DNA from: Metarhizium brunneum
Taxonomy: Eukaryota > Ascomycota > Sordariomycetes > Hypocreales > Clavicipitaceae
DNA: 64,000 nt
NCBI RefSeq assembly: GCF_013426205.1
Contig: NC_089424.1
Coordinates: forward strand, 4,526,001 to 4,590,000
Reading direction: 5' to 3'
Under the pieces are notes generated by a model. That model had not been told where the DNA came from and did not search any database. It saw only the letters and a list, made by a program, of their open reading frames with translations. Shown here in pieces: positions 11,140 through 23,770 of the stretch (the stretch's first letter is position 1; each line of letters begins with the position of its first letter). The translations under genes and the position numbers were made by a program.

Positions 11140-12474
11140 CTCGGAAAACTAGGGACGTTTGATACCTCGGGGTCGACTAGTAAAGATTGAATTCAACTCA
11201 TTACGTTCCTGTGACAAGGGTTCAACGTAGAAGGCTTAGAGCAAAAGGGCTTAATTTAATAATAATCTTAAAGGGTCTTTAAGATTTTAAGTTACTATAA
11301 AAAAAAAGTAATTACCTTATATATATAAAAGAAATACCTAGGCTTAGAATTCTAGCCTAAGCACGTGTTTAAGCTATGTAATTAATAAGTCCTGTATCAG
11401 TAAAGCCCCTTTATTGGGCGTCACAATCTGTTGGGCCTTTTCCGTGTAACAGTTCCAAGCCCAGCTATACGGCCCTTGTCACGTCTGAACAGCGGTTCGG
11501 GGCGCTTTTGGCACACGATGACGCGTTTTCAAAGGGATACAAGACATTCGAATCAGTCTAGATCCCGGGATACGGGCCCGAAATGATACTATCTGAACTG
11601 GTACAGTTGTTCGATCGATCGTCGACTACATTGACGGAAACCGAACAAGGAGCGTTGCTCTGTCGCATCGAGCTGGCTAGAAACAACGTATTCAATAAAT
11701 CTTTTTAGGCAACGAACGTCGACGTTGCTGGCATTTTCCAAGATATGGGAGGTTCTATAAAACCCATGCCGAAAGATATTCTTCTCCGTGCCATTCCTGA
11801 CAAGCATGACGGCGGCCGTTGTTATGCTTTGGTCTACGCCATGTCTGTGGCGCTGGCATCGTCAGAATTCGCCATTAACCAGCTTTGCGCCAAGCTGGGT
11901 GCCCTTTGCCCCAGCAAAGAATCCGACATGGAGAGTGCGGCGATGTTCAAACGATCTTTGGAGGATCTTCACACTAGCTACCTGGCGACGGAGGTGTCAA
12001 AGCCAATTCGCCACATGAAATTTGAGGACGCTATCGGCATACTCATAAATAGCACCGACACCACCATGATAGCAATGCACACAGAGGTACATTCCATGTT
12101 GCTGGGTGTGATAAGGAAGGGCAATTCAACCGGGTGGTATTCTACGATCCAAAGTTCACTGTGGCTACATTCACGTCGGGCAACGCACTGCTTGAAGCCA
12201 CCAACAAGTTCTTCCAACGATTCCCTGTCGTCTACGAGGCCAAGATAGAGTGTGAGAGACCTACATTTGATCTTTTCCCGATTGATGCGGACAAGGTGTC
12301 TCGCATCGGCTCCGACTACAACTTGACCGTCGCCGACCTAGTGAAGCCCGAGACCCTACTCGAGATATGGCATCCGATCAGAAGATGGGGACTTTCCTCC
12401 GAGATGCTGCTCAGTTAACGGGGTTGGCGGCTTTTGGCGCCCAAGCCGAGCTTCTGGAAGCCTTGAGGCTTTAA
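11140..12474 (+). pseudogene. Fragment of a large insecticidal-toxin-like gene (Mcf / TcdA-TcdB-like), broken
   Basis: The plus strand carries part of a cysteine-protease-like region seen in large bacterial and fungal toxins of the Mcf or TcdA/TcdB type. Visible blocks are GGRCYALVYAMSVAL (candidate catalytic Cys), MHTEVHSMLLGV (candidate His) and FYDPKF (candidate Asp). The frame is damaged: TAG at 11559-11561, TAG at 11706-11708, a frame change near 12115-12135 and another near 12370-12390. A 242-bp solo LTR (11210-11451) sits inside it, and reading can be followed on both sides of the insertion. Intact relatives are thousands of residues long; here only a few hundred remain, with no start and no pore-forming or binding domains seen. 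It is a dead fragment. The family call is from memory of the motif pattern. Confidence 0.5.
11210..11451 (-). repeat. Solo LTR-like repeat, copy 2, with 5-bp target duplication
   Basis: 242 bp, TGTGACAAGG...GTGTAACA on the plus strand, an inverted relative of 7996-8245. GTTCC is duplicated directly at both edges (11205-11209 and 11452-11456), as expected for LTR-element integration. No internal domain remains, so it is either a solo LTR or a very short non-coding element. It interrupts the toxin-like fragment. Confidence 0.75.
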
Positions 12475-12576
12475 AACATTTGTAAATATTGATAAAATTA
12501 GCAATTTTGAACTCCCTGCTCAATCTTGACAAACTAAACAATAGGCTTTGCAATAATAGATTAATTGACTCAAGCC

Positions 12577-13473
12577 ATGTCTTCCAACGTACTAATCGCG
12601 CTAACTCTTGGAGAAGGACCTAATATTGGAGCTAGTGTCGCCAGGGAATTTGCTTCTGAAGGCTACAAAGGCGTTCTCACGTTAAGAAAAGTCCCTGAGA
12701 ATGCTAGCCCGTTGTTATCCCACATCAAAGGCGACCTTTCTCAATCCAAGCCAGTTGTTGATATTTTTACCCAAGTTCGGAAACTCCACGGAGAGCCAAG
12801 CGTAGTTTTTTATAACGGTACGTCTAAAATGTCCTATTTAGAGCGTATCAGGGATTCTGACTAGGTTACAGCTGGTGCGGTCTCATTCGCGCACAAGGAG
12901 AATACTTTTAATCTTGGCCTTGGCACATTCGAATAGGATCTTAACATAAATACCACCAGTGTATTTGTTGCGATTAAAGAAGCCCTGACGTCTTTTTCAG
13001 CCTTACCTACTAGCACTTCTTGCACTTTTATCTACACGTAAGTCGCAAAGCTATGTATAGCAGTTTCCAATAGTTTTAGTACAAGCCTAGCTCTTATGGG
13101 AACTGACTGTTCAAAACACAGTGGAAACGCTATAACTTTTGCATCATTTGATGGACTCCTAACTTTGGGTGTTGGCCAGAGTGCCACTGCGCACATGATT
13201 GCATCTGCAGCTGCAGCATTTGCAGACAAGGGTTACGAGTAGGTTTTGCCACGCAGGAACAGTACCGACTTAATACCAATATTCGGCAGGTTCTATTATG
13301 CAGATGAACGGCGAACATCTGGCAAGCTCTGTAGTAAGGATATTAGTGGCGCGGCTCATGCCGAGCTATATGGGCAGCTCTCTGAAGACAGGAAACAGCG
13401 GCCTTGGTTGCAGACATTTGTTAGACGACAGGGCTATGTTGATTTCCCTGCTGATACCGTTGATACCTTCTAA
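12577..13473 (+). pseudogene. Short-chain dehydrogenase/reductase, four exons, one in-frame stop
   Basis: Predicted exons 12577-12817, 12872-13037, 13122-13238 and 13290-13473. The three introns (54, 84 and 51 nt) all have GT..AG ends, and phases join exactly to give 236 codons. Exon 1 has a Rossmann-type NAD(P)-binding segment (LGEGPNIGASVAREFASEGY). Exon 2 has VFYNAGAVSF across the junction and NINTTSVFVAIKEAL. Exon 3 has LLTLGVGQSATAH. Exon 4 has FYYADER and WLQTFVRRQGYVDFPADTV. This is the layout of small fungal SDR oxidoreductases of about 235 aa. The single defect is TAG at 12934-12936 in exon 2, which a CAG-to-TAG change explains. Substrate unknown. Confidence 0.7.
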
Positions 13474-14139
13474 CTCGCCAAGCTGAGGTGAAGCAAACGG
13501 TGACGGCGTATTCCGACGACTTGGGAGGATAAGGCGTCTCTCAAGTCGTGGCTGGATTACGGAATTTATTAGAGATGGGCAAGTAGTAGACGGATTGAGG
13601 ATTGTTAACAGACGACGAATTTTTTAGAACTAGGCGATTTATTTTCGAGTGTTTTAATTGCTAAATAGAGGAAGAGCATTATGTTGCTCGCCCAGTTCCA
13701 CATCTTTACTTATGTGAAGGTTGCAAGCATCTTTTAAGAAGCCACGCCAATAAGCAACCTTAGCTTTACCGATCGACATGATTATGAACACAATATTCCA
13801 ATAGTTATAGAATCGAGCAGTTAGATTACATGAAGATTCCGGGCGAAATGTGGAGATTGTGAAATTGGCTCCAGCATTCAGCATTCAACATTTGCACGAA
13901 TAGTTTTCTCGTCCTCTGCCGCTGCACATGGACACACATGGACAGTCCACACCACACAATGAGGTTCTGCAAATGCCCTTGGCTCAGCTATTAACGCAGC
14001 ACACGGGAATTTCACCTTATCGCCCGATATCTACTAGCCGCCCTCAAGGTTTTTCTTTGGGTCTCGTTCGAGTCAAGTCGGAGTCCGTGTCGATATGCCC
14101 GACCAACTGAAATTGCCCAGCAGCCCACCAAAACGGGCC
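13474..14139. other. Intergenic stretch
   Basis: No coding features recognised; short open frames only. Confidence 0.35.
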
Positions 14140-14474
14140 ACCATGAGGCTGATCTGATCAATCACATCTTGGACGAGGCAGTCCGCCTCTTCCCCGAGCG
14201 TGAGATTGCCTGTCTTGTTTGCATTGGAACAGATGGCGCGCCATTCCCAGACGCGGCGAAGTATTTGACTGCAAAAGCGGCCATGGTTCTCAAGAGACTC
14301 CAAGCGGACGGCCTGTACTTTCGATTCGCTTTTGATGAGTATGGTGTTCTCCAAAATATTGCACCAGGAGATTGGGAGAAGCAAGTGTGCCTTTTTGCGA
14401 ACGAGTATTTGCGCCAACATGACATATCCCAACACCTCGATGAAGCTGCTGCTGTATTGAAGAGGGCATTGTGA
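14140..14474 (+). pseudogene. Patatin-like phospholipase C-terminal fragment
   Basis: An open stretch reads DEAVRLFPEREIACLVCIGT, then GLYFRFAFDEYGVLQNI and GDWEKQVCLFANEYLRQH, ending at TGA 14472-14474. The order resembles the end of fungal patatin-like domains: the LVSIGTG strand, the YFRFNV strand, the DW region and a terminal helix. The GxSxG nucleophile region is missing and no exon for it is visible upstream. In fungi such domains also occur at the N-terminus of NLR-type proteins. Best read as a remnant. Confidence 0.45.
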
Positions 14475-15038
14475 TTCGTCGTGCCGGTTTGTTGATCTCA
14501 AAGAAATTGTTCCAGTGTTGGTCTATCAAGCCTACTAACGACGCTATCCCCGCCGATGGATTTGACGGCGGCCCATAATTGGCATGTTACAACTCGCCTC
14601 GATCAAGGGCGATGTGAAGCCCAACAGTCGCCTGCATATGAAGCGCGTGAAAAAAATAGAGCAAACGAGTTGTCAGTGGATGATCTGAAATTCGACGTCG
14701 TGCCCATATCGGACCTTGAGGAGCACAAGGCAAAAGAAAGGTGCAAGAGGATGGGTTTACGGTTCCGGAAAGGACAAAGGAAAAGAAGGGGGGAAAGAGC
14801 TGTGCATGACATGGCGGCCTGAAGAGCCCGAACCGATTGACGAGTACATTGAGTGGCGAGGTAGAAGCGTAAGCCAAAGACTAAGTGCGCAATCAACGAT
14901 GAACGCATTTAGACTCAGATGTTGTCTAAATAAGATGTGGCTAAGACTTGGTGGAGCTATGAAACACACTGCATTTTTGAATAGTTCAATTCGCTAGTTA
15001 TTGAGAGAATTAACTATTAATATAAAGCCCTCTCTATA
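14475..15038. other. Transition into the AT-rich block
   Basis: An 88-aa open frame at 14556-14822 (+) has a charged segment (VPISDLEEHKAKE) that I do not recognise. The base composition falls sharply after about 15,000. Confidence 0.3.
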
Positions 15039-15061
15039 CTCGTGCCACGCCCCTACTCTTT
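15039..15061 (+). repeat. Terminal inverted repeat of a RIPed TA-flanked element
   Basis: After a TA dinucleotide, 23 bp match the terminal repeat of the miniature element at 52224-52294 with one C-to-T difference, and similarity continues with C-to-T changes to about 15100. This marks the left end of an older TA-inserting element now buried in the AT-rich block. Its right end was not found. Confidence 0.6.
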
Positions 15062-15289
15062 TAGTTCTATCTTCGCTTATACCCTTAAAAAAGTACTAAT
15101 TATTAAAATAAATTATTTATTAAACTAAGTTATTTTCTTAAAATTATTACTTTTATTATATATTTTTTAATTATTATAATAAATTTTCTTAATTTAATAA
15201 TTAAAAAATATATTAATAAAATTATTTAATATTTTAAAGTAAATTTAATTATTAAAAAAAAGTTTATAATTAAAAAATTTTTTTTTTAA

Positions 15290-16440
15290 TTAATTTATAA
15301 TTAATTTACTTTATAATTAAATAAAATTATATATATAATATAAGTATTATATAAGTATAAAATCTAAAATAATATTAGGTTATATTAGGCTAAAAATAAT
15401 AAAAAACTAAAAAAATAAATTATTTATATATTATAATATATTAAATATATTAGTATAATTAATATTATATTATAGTTATTAGCTAAAGCTATTTTATAAT
15501 AGCTTTAGCTATTATTATTATAAAAGTAAATTTTATATATTATAATAATTTTATACTTATAAGTTGTTACGACCCAGCACGTAGGCTGCAGGATGGGCCG
15601 GCTGCATGGAGCCGCCGGGCGGCACAGGCATGACGGGCCACGGAACATTGGTCGGCACGACAGGACCAATGGGAAGGACGCTCAGTTATTATAAGTGAGC
15701 ATGCACAACGCTCACCAGTGTTTGGAAGTGAGCATCGAGGATGCTCACCTCCGCGATAACTAGCAACCGTAGTATATAGGGACCCCCAAATTCGCTTCAT
15801 AGATAGCCTCTAGCTCCTTAGCTTTCAACACAGATCATTACATTGAATAAGCCTCGCTTACAACTCTTTGACTCTGATCACTTGGTTACGGTCTACGACC
15901 TATTACCAACGTAACACCCAACTGCTCAGATTGACTGCCCTAGTGGCTCTGCCAACATAAACTACGACTAGTTTATCCCTTGGGAACCTTAGCCGTTACA
16001 TAAGTTATATTAAATTATACTAAAAACTTAAAATACTTATATATATAATATATTTATATAGTTTTACTTATATTTTAAGTTAATTTTATTTCTTTTTATT
16101 TAAGTTATTTGCCTTTTTTACTATTAAAACCCTGCTATAATAATATAACTAATTATAAGTTATTGCCCCTATATATATATATCTCCTATAAGTACTTACT
16201 AATATCTACTATAGCTATTTATAAACTATTATATATAAAGTACACATAATAATATAAGCAAAGGTGCTAAGCTACCTAATATAAAGCCTAATATAAGTAA
16301 GTCGCCTATTATAACTTTTAGGGGTTAAAAGCTAATAAGGCTTAGAGGGCAATGCAACTAATACTAGATTAGAAGCCCTTCGCAGCAAAAAGGATAGCTG
16401 CTATAAGGCTAGTAATTAAAAAATTTAATATTTTATAATA
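15290..16440 (+). repeat. RIPed dispersed repeat, copy 1 (interrupted by the solo LTR)
   Basis: Begins with TTAATTTACTTTATAATTAA and shares the order of several short conserved words with the copies at 17262, 19655, 23230 and 41885. The solo LTR is inserted within it. Confidence 0.6.
15565..16000 (+). mobile_element. Solo LTR of the gypsy element, with TAAGT target duplication
   Basis: 436 bp, TGTTACGACC...AGCCGTTACA, nearly identical to the three LTRs of the tandem element but in the opposite orientation (sense on plus); I see one base difference near its start. TAAGT is duplicated at 15560-15564 and 16001-16005. A TATA box (GTATATAG) lies near 15772-15779. It shows no RIP although everything around it is RIPed, so it is younger than the repeat it entered. 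It presumably formed by recombination between the two LTRs of a full insertion. Confidence 0.9.
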
Positions 16441-17261
16441 TTAATTAAATTATTAAATTTTAAGTATTTTACTTAAAAGTAATTATTATATAAATAATAT
16501 AAAGCTATTAAAACCTAAAAAAATTATATTATATAAATATATTAATTACTTAAATAAAATAAAGTTTTTTATTTAAAAAATATTTATTAAAAATATAATA
16601 AATCTAATTTTATATAAATAATTTTTATTTATTTTATATTATAACTTATTAATTATTAATTAATATTAAATTAATTATTTTATTAAGTATTATAAGTATT
16701 TTATATTATTATAATAAATTTAAAAAAATTAATTATTAAAATATTAAAATAATTAAAAATATAATTACTTACTTTAAATTATTATATAATTATATTATAA
16801 ATTATAATATTATAAAGTTTAATATTTAAAATATAAATAAAACTAGATTTTAAATTAATATAAAAAAAAGCTAAATAATAATTATTAAATAACCTAAAAT
16901 ATTATATTTTAATATACTTATTAATTAAAAGTTTATTATTATAATTAAAGTTATTTTTATAAATAACTTATATATTTTTATATTTTTAATTTTTATAAAA
17001 ATAATTTATTAAAATATTTTTTATTATATATTAAAGCTTTATAATAATATTATAATTATTATATTTACTTTAAAGTTTATTAATAATAAGCTAAATTTTA
17101 AATAATTAAAGTACTTTAATAAATATATAATATAAAAAATAATAAAATAATATAAGCTTTTAATAATTAATAATTATAATTTATATTATATTATAAAATT
17201 TATTTAATATATTAAAAATTATAAAATTATATTAATTTTTTTAATAATATTAATATATAGT

Positions 17262-18060
17262 TAATTTACTTTATAGTTAAATAAAATTATATATATAATA
17301 CTAGTATTATATAAGTATAAAATATAAAATAATATTAGGTTATATTAGGCTAAAAATAATAAAAAATTAAAAAAGTAAACTATTTATATATTATAATATA
17401 TTAAATATATTAGTATAATTAATACTATATTATAGCTTATTAGTCGCGGCTATTTTATAATAGCCTTAGCTATTATTATATAATTAAACCTTATATATTA
17501 TTATATAAACCTATTAACTTTATAGCTATAATTTATATTAAGTTATACTAAAAACCTAAAATACCTATATATATAGTATATCTATAAGGTTTACCCTTTT
17601 TTATATTTTAAGTTAATCTTATATTTAAGTTATCTGCCCTATATTCTTCTGCTATTAAGACCTAATAATAATAAAATAACTTTTAAGCATAACAAGAAGC
17701 CTAATATAAATAGGTTACTTATTATAACTTTTAAGGGTTAAAGCTAATAAAGCTTAATAAATAATATAATTATTAATAAATTAAAAGCTTTTTATAATAA
17801 AAAAAATACTTACCTTAAAGCTAAAAATCCTAATTTTATAAAAATTAAAAAGGTTATAAAAATAATTAAGAATTTAAAAAAAAAGCTTTTAAAAATATTA
17901 AACTAAAATATAATACTAAAAAAACTATAAAACTAGCTATAAAAAAAGCTAATAAGGCTAGTAAAGCTAAGGCTAAAAAGGCTAAAAAGGCTAAAAAGGC
18001 TAAAAAGGCCAAAGCTACTAAATAAATTTATATTAGCGGTTTTACCTCTTTTAGAGGGAA
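17262..18060 (+). repeat. RIPed dispersed repeat, copy 2
   Basis: Same start word family as copy 1 and ends with AAATTTATATTAGCGGTTTT. Near the end one frame reads a Lys/Ala-rich tail (KKANKASKAKAKKAKKAKK) closed by TAA about 18024, with AAGGCTAAAA repeated in tandem. This suggests the 3' end of a lost transposon gene; the class cannot be told. Confidence 0.6.
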
Positions 18061-18087
18061 ATATTATAGACTTAAGCTAGAAGCTCA

Positions 18088-18231
18088 GGTCTAGGTAGAA
18101 TCCTAAGCAGAGCCGGACTAGACCTAATATAAATAAACTCTAGGCTAATAAAGACTTTTAGGTCTAAATAAAACCCTAAGTAAAGCCAGATTAAACCTAA
18201 TATAAATAAATTTTAGGCTAAAATAAAATAT
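18088..18231 (+). repeat. Two tandem units of about 73 bp
   Basis: The unit starting GGTCTAGGTAGAATCCTAAG at 18088 is repeated at 18161 with mainly C-to-T and G-to-A differences. Confidence 0.6.
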
Positions 18232-18444
18232 ATTAAGAAAAAAAAAGAGGAAATAAAACCCTTTTTTTATTTTTTTTCTTTAAGTTTATTTTTATTATTT
18301 AATAATATATATATATAGCTGTAAGTATAGCTAGTCCCTCACAAGAAATTATATTATTTAACTTATTTTTATATTTTATATATATTTTTTAATTATTAAA
18401 TATTATTATTTTTTAATTATTAAAGTATTATTATATAAAAATAT

Positions 18445-19345
18445 TACCTTTTAAAAAAGGTAAAACTACTAATATAAATTTATTAGGTAGCTTTACTCTT
18501 AATATTATTAGCCTTATTAAGCTTTTTTATAGCTAATATAATAGTTTTTTTAAAGTTATATTTTAGTTTTATATTTTTAAAAGCTTTTTTTTTTATATTT
18601 TTAATAGTTTTATTATTTTTTTTAATTTTTATTAAATTAAGATTTTTAGTTTTATAATAATTATTTTTTTTATTATAAAAAGCTTTTTATTTAATATTAA
18701 TTATATTATTTTTTAAGTTTTATTAGCTTTTAACTTTTAAAAATTATAATAAATAACTTATTTATATTAAGCTTTTTAATACTTTTATTTATATTATTAT
18801 TAATAAGTTAATTTAATTAATTTTATTTTATAAAAGCTTATATTAATAAGTATATATTTTATATATAATAATTTATAAATAATTATAATAAATATTAATA
18901 AGTACTTATAAAAAATATATATATATAAAAGTAATAACTTATAATTAGTTATAATCTTAATAATAAAAAAGGTAAATAACTTAGATAAAAAGAAATAAAA
19001 CTAACTTAAAATATAAGTAAAACTATATAAATATACTATATATATAAGTATTTTAGGTTTTTAGTATAACTTAATATAAGTTATAAGTATAAAGTTATTA
19101 TAATATATAAGATTTACTTTTATAATAATAATAGCTAAAACTATTATAAAATAGTTTTAGCTAATAGCTATAATATAATATTTATTATATTAGTATATTT
19201 AATATATTATAATATATAAATAATTTATTTTTTTAGTTTTTTATTATTTTTAGCCTAATATAACCTAATATTATTTTAAATTTTATACTTATATAATACT
19301 TATATTATATATATAATTTTATTTAATTATAAAGCGAATTAATTA
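18445..19345 (-). repeat. RIPed dispersed repeat, copy 3 (inverted)
   Basis: Reverse complement of the same family: it opens with the family end (AACTACTAATATAAATTTAT) and closes with the family start (TTTAATTATAAAGCGAATTA). Confidence 0.6.
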
Positions 19346-19654
19346 TAAATTAAAAAAAAAAAGTATTATATTATATATAAGATATTAAATAATAATAATA
19401 ATAAGTTATTTAATAATAAAATTATTACTTTTTAAAGTAAAATTAAATATAATACTTATATTTAATTAAAAATTAGCTATAAATTTTATAATATAATATT
19501 AGTTTTTTTAAATATAAATTAAATAATAAAAACCTTAAAAGTTTATTATTAAATTAATTTAATTATAATTAAAAATTCTAATTTAATAATATAAAAGTAA
19601 TTATTTTATATAAAAATATTTCATATTTTTATATTAATTTTTTTTTAATTTATA

Positions 19655-20585
19655 ATTAATTTACTTTATAATTAAATAAAATTATATATATAATATAAGT
19701 ATTATATAAATATAAAATCTAAAATAATATTAGGCTATATTAGGCTAAAAATAATAAGAAACTAAAAAAATAAATTATTTATATATTATAATATATTAAA
19801 TATATTAATATAATTAGTATTATATTATAGCTATTAGCTAAAGCTATTTTATAATAGCTTTAATTATTATTATTATAAAAGTAAATTTTAGATATTATAA
19901 TATAAACTTATTAACTTTATATTTATAACTTATATTAAGTTATATTAAAAACCTAAAATACTTATATATATAATATATTTATATAGTTTATTCTTGCTTA
20001 TATTTTAAGTTAATTTTATTTCTTTTTATCTAAGTTATTTACCTTTTTATTATTAAAACCTAATATAATTAATTATAAGTTATTACTTTTATATATATAT
20101 ATTTTTTATAAGTATTTATTAATATTTATTATAGCTATTTATAAACTATTATATATAAAATATATACTTATTAATATAAGCTTTTATAAAATAAAATTAA
20201 TTAAATTAACTTATTAATAATAATATAAATAAAAATATTAAAAAACTTAATATAAATAAGTTATTTATTATAATTTTTAAAAGTTAAAAGCTAATAAAAC
20301 TTAAAAAATAATATAATTAATATTAAATAAAAAGCTTTTTATAATAAAAAAAATAATTATTATAAAACTAAAAATCTTAATTTAATAAAAATTAAAAAAA
20401 ATAATAAAACTATTAAAAATATAAAAAAAAAAGCTTTTAAAAATATAAAGCTAAAATATAACTTTAAAAAAGCTATTATATTAGCTATAAAAAAGCCTAA
20501 TAAAGCTAATAATATTAAGAGTAAAGCTACCTAATAAATTTATATTAGTAGTTTTACCTTTTTTAAAGGGGATAATATAATACTT
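19655..20585 (+). repeat. RIPed dispersed repeat, copy 4
   Basis: Same start and end words as copies 2 and 6, in direct orientation. Confidence 0.6.
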
Positions 20586-21075
20586 AAAAAAAATAACTAA
20601 TAAAATTAATAACTTTTAAAAAGCCTTAAAAAAATTATAATTAGCTTTAAAAACTAAAATAAACTAGTTTATATATAAAGTTTTAATTTAATTAATTAAG
20701 TTTTATTAAATAATAAAAAATTTAACTTATATTAAAATAACTAAAAATCTTTAAAAATAATATAAAATTAAAAAAAAAAGTTATTATAATTAAAAAAAGT
20801 TATTATAATATTTAATAAGTATTAAATAATTTAATAATTTAATAAAAATACCTTTAAAACTATAAAATAAATAATAAAATAAGTAATTATAAAAAGCTAT
20901 AATACCTTAAAAAAATAGTTTAAAGCTATAATAAAAATAACTAAAAAAAGTAATTTAATAATATACTAGAATTATTATATATAATTAATATAAAGGGTTA
21001 TAAAAGGTATTTATATAGGGGTTAAATAGACTAAGTATTAAAAAATAGCTTGGTTTGGTAGGTAGTGTTAGATAA

Positions 21076-21300
21076 AACTACCTTTATTAATAGAACAAGT
21101 ACATTTAATATAATTTCTATTTATTATAATATTAGTTATTATAACTTAAATTAACTAAAAAATAAATTTAAATAAAAGAAAGTTTTTAATTTTAAATAAA
21201 AAGCTATAAATAAAGTTTATAATACTTAGAATAATGAAAATAATAATTTAATAAAAAAGCTTAATTAATATAAGTTTTATAATATAATAATTATAAGCTT
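21076..21300 (+). repeat. RIPed repeat shared with 44420-44620
   Basis: The stretch from about 21,076 (AACAAGTACATTTAATATAA) matches 44,420-44,620 in order and spacing. The second copy is more strongly AT-converted. Confidence 0.5.
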
Positions 21301-23229
21301 AAACTTATATAAATAAGTTATTAATAAAAATAATTATATTATAAAAACTATATATAAATAAAAATAAAATAATAGTATTTATAAAATAATTAGCTAAGTA
21401 AAATTACTTTTATTAAAAAGCTAAGTAAAAATACTACTTTTTAAAATTAAAGTTATTTTTATAAAAATAAAAAATTAAAATAATTAATAAAAATTTATTA
21501 TAAGCTTAATTAATATAAATATTTAAAAAATAATTAAATTTATAAATAAAATTTAAATACTTTTATAAAAGCTAAAAAAACTATAAATATTTAATTTTAA
21601 TATAAATATTAAAACTAAAATTAATATTTTAGTATTTTAAGTTAATACTTTTAAATTAACTTAAAATAATTAAAAAAATAGCTTTAAAAAGTATAAATAA
21701 TAAAAATTTAATTTTATTAAAGCTAAAAGTATTATTATTAGTTATATAAATAAAAAATTAAGTTATTATTTTAATTAAAATTATAATTTTTTTATTAAAT
21801 TAAAAGTTTATTTATAATAATTAATATTAAATAAATTAAAGTAATAAATATACTTATAATAAAATATTAATAAATTATTAAGTTATTTAAGTATATTAAC
21901 TTAATAATTTTTATAAATTAAATTTAAAAATAAAAGAACTTTTTATTAAAAACTATATAATATTAAATACTTAAAATAATAAGTAATTATTAGTTATTTA
22001 ATATTATTTACTTTATAATTAAATATAATAATAACTTTATTAATAATTATAAATAAGCTATAAAATTATTTATTTTAAAAATAAAAAATTATAATAATAT
22101 TATTAAGTAAAAAATATAATAATTATTATAGCTTAATAATTTTAATAATTATATTAAATTATAAATAATAATAATAATAATCTAAAAAGCTTTAATTTAT
22201 ACTTTACTTAATATTATAAATATAAGTAAAAAATAATTAATTAAAAGTATAGCTATTAAGTTATAAACCTAGGCTAGCTTAATACTTTTAGCTTAATTAA
22301 AAAAAGCTTTTATTAAATAAAAAATAGTATTTTAAGCTAATATTAAAAAAAGTAATTAGGGTAAAAAAGTAAGCTAATTTTAATTAAATTATAAAAGAAA
22401 ATACTTAAATAACTAAGAGAATAATAATAAAAAATAAAAATTAAGCTATAAAGCTTATAGCTAATAATAATATAATTTTAGTTTTTATTAGTTAATTATT
22501 TTAGAATTTTATCCTAAAAAAATACCTATAAATTATTATTTAAAAGGTTTAATAAAAAATATATTAATTATTAATTTAAAACTAAAAGCTAAAATAGCTA
22601 AACTTTAAAAAGTAATATAAAAAAACTAATAATAAAAATAAGAAAAAAAATAAGTTTTATTTTAATAATAATTAATTAAATTAAGCTTAAAATAATAAAT
22701 TATTAATTAAATATTATTATAAAAAGTTATATTTCTAATATATTTAAGAATATACTTATAAGTTAATAAGTATTTTTTATAATTATTTATTATTTTTAAT
22801 TTTAAAGTTATATTAAATATTTTTAATAAATTTTTTAGGTTTAAATTAATAAAAATCTAAAAGCTAAATAAAAATACTACCTAATTATTAAAAACTTAAA
22901 AATTAAAATTAAAGGTTATAATTAAGTTAATTTACTTATTATAAAACCTAATAAGTTAATTAATATTTTATAAATTAAAAATACTATATATTATTTTATA
23001 TTTATTATTAATATTATATTATTTTATATTTATTATTAATATTATATTATTTTAATATTTATATAATTAAGATATTTATTAAAATATAATATTAATTCTA
23101 ATATAATTAATTTATAAGTTTAAAATATTAATTTATATAGTTTAGAAATATTATAAATAATAGGTTTTTAAGTATAAAAAAATAACTAATATTAGCCTAA
23201 AAATAATAATTACTTATATTAATATTAAT

Positions 23230-23770
23230 ATTTAGTTAATTTACTTTATAATTAAATAAAATTACATATATAATACTAGTATTATATAAGCATAAAATCT
23301 AAAATAATATTAGGTTATACTAGGCTAAGAATAGTAAAAGACTAGAAAAGTAAATTATTTATATATATATTATAACATATTAAATATACTAGTATAATTA
23401 ATACTACATTATAACCTATTAATCACGGCTACTTTATAATAGCCTTAGCTATTATTATATAATTACACCTTATATATTATTATTTATAGCTATAATTTAC
23501 GCTAAGTTATACTAAAAACCTAAAATACCTATATATATAATATATTTATAAGGTTTACCCTCTTTTATATTTTAAGTTAATTTTATATTTAAGTTATTTG
23601 CCTTTTTTACTATTAAAATTATAACTAATTATAAGTTGCTACCCTTATATATATATATCTCTTATAAGCACTTACTAATATCTACTATAGCTATTTATAA
23701 ACTATTATATATAAAGTATATACTTATTAACGTGAGCCCTTATAAAATAAGATAATTACTTATATAATTA
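23230..23770 (+). repeat. RIPed dispersed repeat, copy 5 (5' part only)
   Basis: Carries the family start and its first half; the Lys/Ala-coding end is missing. Confidence 0.55.

Noticed and set aside
17965..18012. Short regularly repeated words resembling an array
   Set aside because: Tandem AAGGCTAAAA units coding Lys/Ala, with no spacers; not a CRISPR array and not expected in a fungus.
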